From NCBI GenBank assembly GCA_016866915.1, contig VGKR01000006.1, forward strand, positions 1 to 14,866: a DNA stretch of 14,866 nt. Direction: 5' to 3'. Each line of letters begins with the position of its first letter. Position 1 is the stretch's first letter. Below, piece after piece: positions 1 through 6,498 of this stretch. The notes under the pieces were generated by a model that worked only from the letters and a program-made list of their open reading frames with translations, was not told the DNA's origin and made no database searches. The DNA comes from Candidatus Pacearchaeota archaeon. Its GTDB lineage: Archaea > Nanobdellota > Nanobdellia > Pacearchaeales > GW2011-AR1. The translations under genes and the position numbers were made by a program.

Positions 1-1431
1 TGCAATTGTCCTTCTATTTTAAGAAAAGATGAGCCTGAATTTAGAATTGAAAGAAAACTTCATGCTGTTCCAGGTGAATCCGGTGAAGTTGATATTGCTG
101 CAATTTATCAGACATCTCTTGGAAAAAATTTTGTTTATGAGGGTTATGATACTACTTGCTTGGTTGAACTTGATGAATCTCCTCCAAATGCATTGAATTT
201 AGAAGCTTTGAAAATTGCTCTTCATATTTCTTTGTTATTGAATTGCAAAATTGTTCCATTAAGCCAGATAATGAGAAAAACAGTTATTGATGGAAGCAAC
301 ACATCTGGTTTTCAGAGAACTGTTTTAATTTCTAAAGATGGTTGGGTTGAAACAGAATTCGGAAGAGTGGGAATTCAATATATCTATTTAGAAGAAGATG
401 CTGCGAGAAAAGTTTCATCTTCCTACGTTTCCCAAAAAGAATTTGATAAAGAAGAAAATAATGTGAGAAAAGTGTCAGATGCAGAAGGGGAAGGAGAAAT
501 TGTTTATCGACTTGATAGACTTGGAATACCTCTTGTTGAAATCGTAACAGCACCTGATATTAAAACACCCGAACAGGCAAAAGAAGTTGCATTACATATA
601 GGGCAAATTTTGAGAGCTTGCAATGTTCGGAGGGGAATTGGCACAATAAGGCAAGATGTTAATGTAAGTATTGAAGGACATCCGCGAGCTGAGATTAAAG
701 GTTTTCAAGATCCTAAAATTTTTGTTAAAGTTGTTGAAAAAGAAATTGAAAGACAATTAAGAAATTTAAAAGAAAAGAAAGAGCTTGTTCCTGAAGTTAG
801 AGGTGCAAATTTAGATGGAACAACAAAATATCTAAGACCTTTACCCGGTTCTGCAAGAATGTATCCTGAAACAGATTTGCCCCTGCTTAAAATATCTAGA
901 GAAATAATTGATGATGCTAAGAAAACAGTGCCTAAATTAAAAAGCGATTTAACAAAAGAACTTGAAAAAGATAATTTGAATTCAGAAATGCTATCTTTGC
1001 TATTAAAACAGGGAAAATTAGAGGATTTCAAAGAAATGATAAAAATTGTTAATAAGCCAAATCTTATTGTTAAAATTCTTTTACTTTATCCTAAAGAAAT
1101 TTCAAGTCATGAAAAAATACCTCTGAATAAAATTGAAAAAATATTAACTAAAGATGTGCTGAGCTTTGTTCTCGAGAATCTGAAAAAAGGAAAAATTACA
1201 GAAAAACAAATTAAATCTGTTCTTGAAAATATTGTTAAGGGAAAGAATTACAAAGATGCTTTTAAATTAGAAAAAATTTCTTCTTCTGCTATTGAAGAAA
1301 GCATTATGAAGATTATAAAAGAAAAACCCGGACTTTCTGAAAATGCATATATGGGACTGGTTATGAAAGAATTTAAAGGAAGAATTTCTGGAAGCGAGGT
1401 TATGGAAATTATTAAAAAGTATATCAAATAA
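1..1431 (+). CDS. gatE: Glu-tRNA(Gln) amidotransferase subunit E (5' end outside window)
   Basis: GatE works with the asparaginase-like GatD to convert misacylated Glu-tRNA(Gln) to Gln-tRNA(Gln), the archaeal route to glutamine charging. The frame is open from base 1, so 476 C-terminal residues are visible. By comparison with remembered GatE sequences, only about 25-30 N-terminal residues are missing. Recognisable family blocks are the CNC motif at the left edge, TTCLVELDESPP, VIDGSNTSGFQRT, RLGIPLVEI, GTIRQDVNVSI, and LRPLPGSARMYPETD. The C-terminal quarter is the helical plus YqeY-like tail domain that contacts tRNA. The cradle runs straight into the helical domain near base 780: the roughly 120-residue AspRS-like (GAD) insert of ordinary GatE is absent. 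GatB was considered, but the N-terminal blocks match GatE. It is the first visible gene of a packed operon with aspS 8 bases downstream. GatD is not in the window. Confidence 0.93.
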   Translation, partial: CNCPSILRKDEPEFRIERKLHAVPGESGEVDIAAIYQTSLGKNFVYEGYDTTCLVELDESPPNALNLEALKIALHISLLLNCKIVPLSQIMRKTVIDGSNTSGFQRTVLISKDGWVETEFGRVGIQYIYLEEDAARKVSSSYVSQKEFDKEENNVRKVSDAEGEGEIVYRLDRLGIPLVEIVTAPDIKTPEQAKEVALHIGQILRACNVRRGIGTIRQDVNVSIEGHPRAEIKGFQDPKIFVKVVEKEIERQLRNLKEKKELVPEVRGANLDGTTKYLRPLPGSARMYPETDLPLLKISREIIDDAKKTVPKLKSDLTKELEKDNLNSEMLSLLLKQGKLEDFKEMIKIVNKPNLIVKILLLYPKEISSHEKIPLNKIEKILTKDVLSFVLENLKKGKITEKQIKSVLENIVKGKNYKDAFKLEKISSSAIEESIMKIIKEKPGLSENAYMGLVMKEFKGRISGSEVMEIIKKYIK

Positions 1432-1439
1432 GAGTTAAT

Positions 1440-2720
1440 ATGGAAAGATCTTATGTTTCTGAGTTAAAAAATGGAAAAGAAGTTTTGCTTAAAGGATGGG
1501 TTCATGAGATTCGCGAACTTTCAAAAATGAAATTTCTTTTGCTTAGAGATTCTTCTGGAATTGTTCAATGTTTAGTAAAAGACGAGAATCTCCTTAAAAA
1601 TCTTCCAGAATTAACTCTAGAAAGTGTCGTAGAAATCATAGGTAATGTTAAGAAGGCAAATATCAAAGCTGAATTTGCACGCAAAGATATTGAAATTGAA
1701 ATTTCGAATATTAAAATTTTGAATAAAGCTGAAGAACTGCCGATTCAGGTTAATGAGAAGACAATCACTACAGAATTATCTAAGAGATTAGATTATCGTT
1801 CTCTTGATGTCAGAAAACCAAAAATTGCAGCTATTTTCAGAATTCAATCAACAATAATAAATGGATTTAGGGAATTTTTCTATAAAAACAAATTTATGGA
1901 AATACAACCACCTGGAATTATTGCAACATCTACAGAAGGTGGAACAGATTTGTTTGAAGTTCAATATTTTGAGAAAAAAGCATATCTTGCCCAAAGTCCA
2001 CAACTTTACAAACAATTAATGGCAATTTCTCTTGAAAGAGTTTTTTCTACAAATACAATATGGAGAGCTGAAAAACATGATACAACTAAGCACATAAATG
2101 AAATAAGACAAATGGATATTGAATGTGCATTTTATAATGATCTTGAAATAATGAAATGGCTTGAAAAAGTTGTGCAGTATATAGTTAAAAAAGTAATTAG
2201 TGATTGTTCTGAAGAACTTAAACTTTTAGAACTTAAATTAGAAATTCCTAAAGCGAAATATCTTACATATAAAGAAGCTATAGATTTATTGTCAAAAAAA
2301 GGAATTAAAATAAAATACGGAGATGATTTTGAGCCAGAAGCTGAAAGAAAACTTTGCTCTTTATTTCCAAACACAGTAATTTTTACATATGAATGGCCAA
2401 TTGAATTAAAGCCATTTTATATTTGGCCTAAAAATAAAGAAAAAGGAATTTCAGGAGGATTTGATGCTCTTTTTGGAGGATTGGAAATTTCTTCAGGAGG
2501 ACAGAGAGTTCATATACCTGAAATTTTAATTGAGCAATTAAAATCAAAAAAATTAAATCCTGAAAATTTTAAGTGGTATGTTGATGCTTTTAGATTTGGA
2601 GCTCCGATGCATGCGGGATGGAGTGTTGGCTTGGAAAGATTAACTCATGCAATCTGCAAACTGGACAATATTCGAGAAGGAACTCTGTTTCCCCGTGATA
2701 GAAGGAGATTAACACCTTAA
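1440..2720 (+). CDS. aspS: Aspartyl-tRNA synthetase, archaeal type
   Basis: This class IIb synthetase charges tRNA(Asp) with aspartate. At 426 residues it is close to the usual archaeal length of about 435. Residues 1-100 form the OB-fold anticodon-binding domain, and the rest is the catalytic domain. Visible landmarks are TSTEGGTDLF, the AQSPQLYKQ segment, motif 2 around R209-A-E211, the SSGGQR segment, motif 3 ending at R400 (GLERL), and the C-terminal LFPRDRRRLTP typical of archaeal AspRS. His22 (GWVHE) occupies the position that is Trp in the discriminating Thermococcus kodakarensis enzyme, so it may tolerate tRNA(Asn). The gene starts 8 bases after gatE and ends 1 base before asnS. No Shine-Dalgarno sequence is evident, so it is probably translated from the shared operon mRNA. 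Confidence 0.93.
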   Translation: MERSYVSELKNGKEVLLKGWVHEIRELSKMKFLLLRDSSGIVQCLVKDENLLKNLPELTLESVVEIIGNVKKANIKAEFARKDIEIEISNIKILNKAEELPIQVNEKTITTELSKRLDYRSLDVRKPKIAAIFRIQSTIINGFREFFYKNKFMEIQPPGIIATSTEGGTDLFEVQYFEKKAYLAQSPQLYKQLMAISLERVFSTNTIWRAEKHDTTKHINEIRQMDIECAFYNDLEIMKWLEKVVQYIVKKVISDCSEELKLLELKLEIPKAKYLTYKEAIDLLSKKGIKIKYGDDFEPEAERKLCSLFPNTVIFTYEWPIELKPFYIWPKNKEKGISGGFDALFGGLEISSGGQRVHIPEILIEQLKSKKLNPENFKWYVDAFRFGAPMHAGWSVGLERLTHAICKLDNIREGTLFPRDRRRLTP

Positions 2721-2721
2721 A

Positions 2722-4014
2722 ATGAAATTTATTTCAATAGCTGAAGCAATTAAAAAAGCAAGCGGAAAAGTAGTTGTGCGCGGATGGATTCACCGTGAAA
2801 GAGGAAGCAATGAATTTAAATTTATTATTTTAAGAGATTCAAGTGACATAATTCAATGTGTTCTTAAAAAAGAAAAATTTTCTGATAAATGGAGTGATAT
2901 AGACAAACTCCAGATAGAATCCTCTCTTGAAATTGAAGGAACAATAAAAAAAGATAAAAGAGCACCCACAGGTTATGAGATTGAAGCTGACAAAATAAAT
3001 ATTATCGGATTTTCTAAAGATTTTCCTATAAATAAAAGTCTGAATGAAGAGCTTCTTGGAGATAGAAGACATTTATGGTTGAGAAGCCGAAAGATGACTG
3101 CTATAATGAAGATAAGAAGTCGATATGTTCAAGCAAGAGAGCAATTTTTTAGAGAACAGGGATTTTATAGATTTGATACACCTGTTTTGCAACCAACTCA
3201 ATCTGAAGGCGGAAGCACTGTTTTTGAAGTTAAATATTATGATAGCAAAGCGTATCTTGCTCAAACATGGCAGTTATACGGAGAAGCTGCTATTTTTGCT
3301 CTTGAAAAAGTTTACAACATGGGGCCAACCTTTAGAGCTGAAAAATCAAAAACATCAAGGCATCTTTCAGAGTTTTGGATGGCTGAAACAGAAGTTGCTT
3401 GGTGGAAACTTGATGAAATAACAGAATTTGCAAAAAAAGAAATAAAATACTGTTTAGAAAAAGTTGGAGAAGATTGTGCTGAAGAATTTAAAATTTTAGG
3501 ACAGGATGCAAAAAATATTTTAAAAATAGCAAAAAAGAAATGGCCGACAATTAAATATAGGGATGCTTTAAAAATTCTTCAAGATAAGGAAGGAATTAAA
3601 ATTCCTTTTGGAAAAGATTTGAGAACTATTGAAGAACAGAAACTTATGAAGCATTTTGATACACCTGTTGTCGTAACTCATTATCCTAAAGAAGTTATGG
3701 CTTTTTATAAACCAAGAGATTCTAAAAATAAAGATGAAGCACTTTGTTTTGATATGCTTGCTCCGGAATGTGGTTTAGAAATTGTGGGAGGAAGCGAAAG
3801 AAGTTTGAATATTAAAGAAATGTCTGAAAGCTTAAAAAAAGATGGTGAAAATCCAGAAGATTATTCTTTTTACTTTGATCTTAGAAAATATGGTTCTGTG
3901 CCTCATTCTGGATATGGTGTTGGAATAGAAAGAGTTCTGCAATGGATTTGTGGTTTAGAAACAATCAAAGATGCAATTGCATTTCCAAGAACCATGACAA
4001 GATTTAAACCTTGA
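2722..4014 (+). CDS. asnS: Asparaginyl-tRNA synthetase, archaeal type
   Basis: This class IIb synthetase charges tRNA(Asn) directly with asparagine. Its 430 residues include an N-terminal OB-fold (GWIHRERG near residue 21, FIILRDSS near 35) and a full catalytic domain. Motif 2 lies around F204-R205-A-E207 in GPTFRAEKSKTSRHLSEFW. AQTWQLYGEAA, the CGLEIVGGSER segment and motif 3 (GYGVGIER, R404) follow. The family-typical end DLRKYGSVPHSG...FPRTMTRFKP separates it from AspRS and LysRS. The anticodon domain is present, so it is not an AsnRS-derived asparagine synthetase. It is the last gene of the gatE-aspS-asnS operon, followed by a T-rich stretch (4021-4034) that could end the transcript. Its cognate tRNA-Asn(GTT) is encoded in the same window. 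Confidence 0.92.
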   Translation: MKFISIAEAIKKASGKVVVRGWIHRERGSNEFKFIILRDSSDIIQCVLKKEKFSDKWSDIDKLQIESSLEIEGTIKKDKRAPTGYEIEADKINIIGFSKDFPINKSLNEELLGDRRHLWLRSRKMTAIMKIRSRYVQAREQFFREQGFYRFDTPVLQPTQSEGGSTVFEVKYYDSKAYLAQTWQLYGEAAIFALEKVYNMGPTFRAEKSKTSRHLSEFWMAETEVAWWKLDEITEFAKKEIKYCLEKVGEDCAEEFKILGQDAKNILKIAKKKWPTIKYRDALKILQDKEGIKIPFGKDLRTIEEQKLMKHFDTPVVVTHYPKEVMAFYKPRDSKNKDEALCFDMLAPECGLEIVGGSERSLNIKEMSESLKKDGENPEDYSFYFDLRKYGSVPHSGYGVGIERVLQWICGLETIKDAIAFPRTMTRFKP

Positions 4015-4043
4015 GCAATTTGTTTCTATTTTTCCGGGTTTAG

Positions 4044-4056
4044 AAATATTTAAAAA
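4044..4056 (+). promoter_or_regulatory. TATA-like promoter of the acidic micro-gene
   Basis: The box AAATATTTAAAAA has its centre about 49 bases upstream of the ATG at 4099. With the usual archaeal spacing, transcription would start near 4076 and give a leader of about 23 bases. It lies after the T-rich end of the asnS operon, so the 28-codon ORF would be a separate unit. Placement is by eye. Confidence 0.45.
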
Positions 4057-4098
4057 CACCGGAAATACAAAGTTTTATTCTAAACAAAGAATTTCAAA

Positions 4099-4185
4099 AT
4101 GGAAGAAGACTACGAAGAAGATACAGAAGAACCTGAAGAAGACGAAGATGAAGGTTCTGAAGAGGAAGAAGGCGATTCGTATTAA
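4099..4185 (+). CDS. 28-residue extremely acidic peptide
   Basis: The ORF runs from ATG to TAA and encodes 28 residues, of which 19 are acidic (14 Glu, 5 Asp). There are no basic residues, and Tyr occurs at positions 5 and 28, so the net charge is about -19. I do not recognise a family. Support for a real gene: the ATG is the first possible AUG after an in-frame stop at 4081, a TATA-like box sits upstream, a long T-rich stretch follows at once, and it fills an otherwise empty gap between two independently transcribed units. There is no Shine-Dalgarno sequence. Low complexity means the frame could be open by chance, although GAA/GAC/GAT in-phase codons are unusually consistent. A disordered, polyanionic partner of a basic protein is one possibility, but that is speculation. 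Confidence 0.5.
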   Translation: MEEDYEEDTEEPEEDEDEGSEEEEGDSY

Positions 4186-4188
4186 AAT

Positions 4189-4230
4189 TCCTTTTAACTT
4201 TTCTTTTTCTTTTATTTTTTATTTTTTCAA
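4189..4230 (+). terminator. T-rich archaeal transcription terminator
   Basis: Successive T-runs (CTTTT, CTTTTCTTTTTC, TTTATTTTTTATTTTTTC) begin 4 bases after the stop codon of the acidic ORF. Archaeal RNA polymerase terminates at such oligo-T stretches without a hairpin. It separates the micro-gene from the promoter of the next gene. Confidence 0.5.
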
Positions 4231-4247
4231 TTAGTTTTCATAGCAAT

Positions 4248-4257
4248 ACTTAAAAAC
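4248..4257 (+). promoter_or_regulatory. TATA-like promoter of the MBL-fold hydrolase
   Basis: ACTTAAAAAC is centred 26 bases before the ATG at 4278, so the transcript should begin at or next to that ATG and be leaderless. This spacing argues against the in-frame TTG at 4269 as the start. Confidence 0.55.
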
Positions 4258-4277
4258 TCTGTCTTTTTTTGGAGACT

Positions 4278-4943
4278 ATGAGAATAAACGGCATTGAATT
4301 AAAATGGCTTGGACATGCGGGATTTTTAATAAAAAATTCAAAAACTATTTACATTGATCCTTATAATTTAAAAGAAAATTCAGAGCCTGCAGATATGATT
4401 TTAATTACACATAGCCATTATGATCATTGCAGTTATCCTGATTTGGGCAAAATCATAAAAGAAGGAACAAGAATTATTGCTTCTGCAGATTGCCAAAGCA
4501 CAATAACAAAGTTTACGGTTCCATTAAAAATAGAACTTATAGAACCCAATCAAGAATTAGATCTCGGAGAGATAAAAATTTATGCCCTTCCTTCTTATAA
4601 TCTTGATAAACATTTTCACCCTAAGGATGAAGATTGGATGGGTTATGTTATAAAAATTGGTGATACTGTAATTTATCATGCAGGAGATTCTGATTTAATT
4701 CCAGAAATGCAGAAATTAACAGGATATAAAAAACCTGAAAAAGAATTTATTGCATTGCTTCCGATTGGAGGAAGATTTACAATGAGTGCAGAAGAAGCTG
4801 CTAATGCAGCTGCATTGATAAAACCAACTTTAGCTATTCCAATGCATTGGGGTTCTATTGTTGGAAGTGAAGATGACGCAAAAGAATTCGTTGAATTGTG
4901 CAAAGAAGCAGGAATTCATGCAGAAATTCTAGAAAAAGATTAA
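4278..4943 (+). CDS. Metallo-beta-lactamase fold metal-dependent hydrolase (UPF0173/UlaG-like)
   Basis: This is a 221-residue cytosolic protein of the compact MBL-fold hydrolase family. The metal-binding signature H-S-H-Y-D-H lies at about residues 46-51 after an ILITHSHYDH strand. Later ligand candidates are the YNLDKHFHPK segment, HAGDSD (about residues 134-139) and the C-terminal PMHWG. The order (WLGHAGFLIK, IDPYN, THSHYDH, HAGDSD, PMHWG) matches UPF0173-type hydrolases, whose natural substrates are mostly unknown; some relatives act on phosphodiester or lactone bonds. I chose ATG 4278 because the TATA box is 26 bases upstream; a TTG three codons earlier would fall before the expected transcript start. 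The gene appears monocistronic, with the long ftsZ upstream region following it. Substrate cannot be inferred from context. Confidence 0.85.
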   Translation: MRINGIELKWLGHAGFLIKNSKTIYIDPYNLKENSEPADMILITHSHYDHCSYPDLGKIIKEGTRIIASADCQSTITKFTVPLKIELIEPNQELDLGEIKIYALPSYNLDKHFHPKDEDWMGYVIKIGDTVIYHAGDSDLIPEMQKLTGYKKPEKEFIALLPIGGRFTMSAEEAANAAALIKPTLAIPMHWGSIVGSEDDAKEFVELCKEAGIHAEILEKD

Positions 4944-5060
4944 AAATATTCACTCGCCTCATTTTTTCAGCTCGCATATTTATAAAAAATTATGAATGCA
5001 AAAAGCAAAAAATAAAATTTTTAACCTGAACTGGTAAAATTTATTGAAAATTAATCCAAA
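4944..5060. other. AT-rich intergenic segment with a weak hairpin, no supported gene
   Basis: After the hydrolase stop there is a T-run (4959-4964) that may terminate it. A TATA-like ATTTATAAAAAA follows at about 4978-4989. An imperfect hairpin pairs 5015-5021 and 5024-5026 with 5033-5042, with a six-base loop and a two-base bulge. No ORF longer than 13 codons fits downstream of the TATA-like box. A small RNA is possible but unsupported. Confidence 0.35.
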
Positions 5061-5103
5061 AACTCAAAAAAACATCCATTTCGAAACACAGAAATATTTT
5101 TAA
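5061..5103. repeat. 43-base direct repeat, copy 1, upstream of ftsZ
   Basis: It differs from copy 2 at one base of 43 (C at 5076, T at 5129). It contains the palindrome TTTCGAAA (5079-5086) and ends in a TATA-like GAAATATTTTTAA. The copies begin 53 bases apart, close to five helical turns, so any bound protein would sit on the same face of the DNA. Confidence 0.9.
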
Positions 5104-5113
5104 TCGTTCTAAG

Positions 5114-5156
5114 AACTCAAAAAAACATTCATTTCGAAACACAGAAATATTTTTAA
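5114..5156. repeat. 43-base direct repeat, copy 2, upstream of ftsZ
   Basis: This second copy has the same palindrome TTTCGAAA (5132-5139) and the same TATA-like end (5144-5156). A transcript from this box would start near 5177 and carry a leader of about 165 bases before ftsZ. The two copies most simply represent a duplicated promoter/operator module. Confidence 0.9.
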
Positions 5157-5186
5157 AGAAAAAGAAATTGGTTTTTTTATAAATAA
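5144..5186 (+). promoter_or_regulatory. Candidate ftsZ promoters (repeat-borne TATA plus a third TATA box)
   Basis: The TATA-like end of repeat copy 2 (5144-5156) and a separate TTTATAAATA (5177-5186) both point toward ftsZ. With a spacing of 25-27 bases they would start transcripts near 5177 and 5208. Copy 1 of the repeat could supply a further start near 5125. Which box is used cannot be told from sequence. Confidence 0.45.
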
Positions 5187-5218
5187 TAATTTATTCAATT
5201 GGGGGATTGAATAAATTA
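5187..5218 (+). promoter_or_regulatory. 13-bp perfect hairpin in the ftsZ leader
   Basis: TAATTTATTCAAT (5187-5199) pairs perfectly with 5206-5218 around the loop TGGGGG. The stem is AT-rich and the loop is G-rich. No T-run follows, so it does not look like a terminator. It lies within the predicted leader of ftsZ, or overlaps the start site of the third TATA box, and could be an RNA element or a protein-binding palindrome. Confidence 0.5.
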
Positions 5219-5325
5219 AATCCATCGAGGTGAATTCTTTGTTATTAGTTGGAGGTTTATCAACTATATAAACTTTTCGCAGAAAATTCAGAAAATAAAT
5301 CTCCAAAAAACAAAATAGAAAGCTG

Positions 5326-5334
5326 AAAGGAGGT
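5326..5334 (+). promoter_or_regulatory. Strong Shine-Dalgarno sequence of ftsZ
   Basis: AAAGGAGGT lies six bases before the ftsZ ATG. It is the only long, well-placed Shine-Dalgarno sequence I see in the window; most other genes look leaderless. It fixes the ftsZ start at 5341 and implies leadered translation. Confidence 0.85.
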
Positions 5335-5340
5335 AAAAAA

Positions 5341-6417
5341 ATGGTATTAGATTTCGCAAAAGAAGCAATTCAAAACGCAGAAACCCACAGCATTAACTTT
5401 GATGATTTGAAAGCTGGTAAGGCTAATATTAAGGTTATTGGTGTTGGAGGAATGGGATGTAATGCAGTAACTTGGCTTTTCAATAAAGGAATAAGCGGAG
5501 CAACTGTCTATGCTGTAAATACAGATGCCTTGCATTTGAGTGTTTCTAAAGCAGATGAGAAACTTCTTCTTGGTAAAGAAATAACAAGAGGTTTGGGTGC
5601 AGGTGGAAAACCAAATGTAGGTAGAGAAGCTGCAAAAGAAGCTCTTTCAGATTTGAAGAAAGCTGTTTCTGGAGCAGATATGGTTTTCATTTTAACAGGA
5701 CTTGGTGGCGGAACAGGAACAGGCGCAGCCCCCGTTATTTCACAACTTGCTAAAGAAACAGGTGCTGTTGTTATAGCTGTTGCTACAATGCCTTTTGATT
5801 CAGAGAAAGCAAGAATAGACAAAGCTGAATTTGGTTTGCAAGAATTAAGAGAAGTCACAGATACATGTGTTGTTTTAGATAACAATCGACTTGTAGATAT
5901 TGCAGGGCAATTACCTATTGAGCAAGCTTTTGCTGTTGCAAATGAACTTGTTAGCACAATGGTAAAGGGTATTGTTGAAACAATTACATTGCCAAGCTTG
6001 ATTAACCTTGATTATGCAGATGTTTCTGCTATAATGAAAAACGGAGATGTAGCTGTTATTGGTATTGGAGAAGCAGACACACAGGATAGAGTAAATGAAG
6101 CAGTTAGACAGGCCCTTACACATCCTCTACTTGACGTGGATTACAAGGGTGCTAATGGAGCTTTGATACATGTTACGTGTGGTCCTGACTTGAAATTAGA
6201 GGAATTTGACCATATTGGAAGAATTGTCTCTGATAATTTAAGTCCAGAAGCTAATGTGATAATTGGTGCTAGAATTAGCAAAGAATTTGCCGGAAGAGTA
6301 AGAGTTATCACAATTATGACTGGAGTTAGATCACCGTATCTGCTTGGAAGAAACTTTGAAGAAAAAGCTCAATCCTGTAAAGAGATATCTGATCTGGGGA
6401 TAGAGGTCTGGAGATAA
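5341..6417 (+). CDS. ftsZ: Cell division GTPase FtsZ
   Basis: This tubulin-family GTPase polymerises into the division ring at midcell. It has 358 residues. The nucleotide-binding T1 loop GVGGMG is at 34-39, the tubulin signature GGGTGTG at 122-128, and the catalytic T7 loop N222-L-D224-Y-A-D227, so polymer-dependent GTP hydrolysis should be intact. A short N-terminal extension (residues 1-25) precedes the core. The C-terminal tail beyond about residue 330 is brief and ends DLGIEVWR, which could be the partner-binding end peptide. The start is set by the Shine-Dalgarno sequence six bases upstream. The gene stands alone, with an unusually elaborate 397-base upstream region suggesting regulated expression, and a hairpin terminator downstream. 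Whether it is FtsZ1 or FtsZ2 cannot be decided by eye, and no second copy lies in the window. Confidence 0.97.
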   Translation: MVLDFAKEAIQNAETHSINFDDLKAGKANIKVIGVGGMGCNAVTWLFNKGISGATVYAVNTDALHLSVSKADEKLLLGKEITRGLGAGGKPNVGREAAKEALSDLKKAVSGADMVFILTGLGGGTGTGAAPVISQLAKETGAVVIAVATMPFDSEKARIDKAEFGLQELREVTDTCVVLDNNRLVDIAGQLPIEQAFAVANELVSTMVKGIVETITLPSLINLDYADVSAIMKNGDVAVIGIGEADTQDRVNEAVRQALTHPLLDVDYKGANGALIHVTCGPDLKLEEFDHIGRIVSDNLSPEANVIIGARISKEFAGRVRVITIMTGVRSPYLLGRNFEEKAQSCKEISDLGIEVWR

Positions 6418-6452
6418 AAGTTACAAAAACTCCTAAAATTTATTTTTAAACC

Positions 6453-6484
6453 GGGCGGATTTTACGCCCATCTTTATTTTTTAG
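6453..6484 (+). terminator. Hairpin/T-run terminator after ftsZ
   Basis: GGGCG (6453-6457) pairs with CGCCC (6465-6469) around a seven-base loop, followed by ATCTTTATTTTTT. This is the most GC-rich spot between two convergent genes, 36 bases after the ftsZ stop. Read on the minus strand, the same stem could also help end the nitroreductase transcript. Confidence 0.6.
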
Positions 6485-6498
6485 AATTAATTTCTTTT

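Noticed and set aside
3125..3421. 98-codon plus-strand ORF inside asnS
   Set aside because: Lies wholly within a confidently identified synthetase gene in another frame, with no promoter or recognisable product.
4034..4063. CCGG...CCGG inverted repeat around the micro-gene TATA box
   Set aside because: Only four base pairs with a loop over 20 bases; not convincing as an operator or terminator.
4996..5037. 13-codon ATG ORF in the intergenic region after the MBL-fold gene
   Set aside because: The nearby TATA-like box would start transcription downstream of its ATG, and no ribosome site is present.
5061..5156. The two repeats as a CRISPR array
   Set aside because: Only two copies with a 10-base gap, each containing a TATA-like box and lying directly upstream of ftsZ; no spacer-sized unit or cas genes.
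5230..5271. A 13-codon GTG-initiated ORF in the ftsZ leader, a possible leader peptide
   Set aside because: GTG start without a properly spaced ribosome site (GAGG overlaps the start itself), no biased composition; chance is likely.
5508..5957. 149-codon minus-strand ORF opposite ftsZ
   Set aside because: Antisense shadow of the conserved FtsZ core; its Ser/Pro/Ala-rich product reflects the complementary strand of glycine-rich loops.
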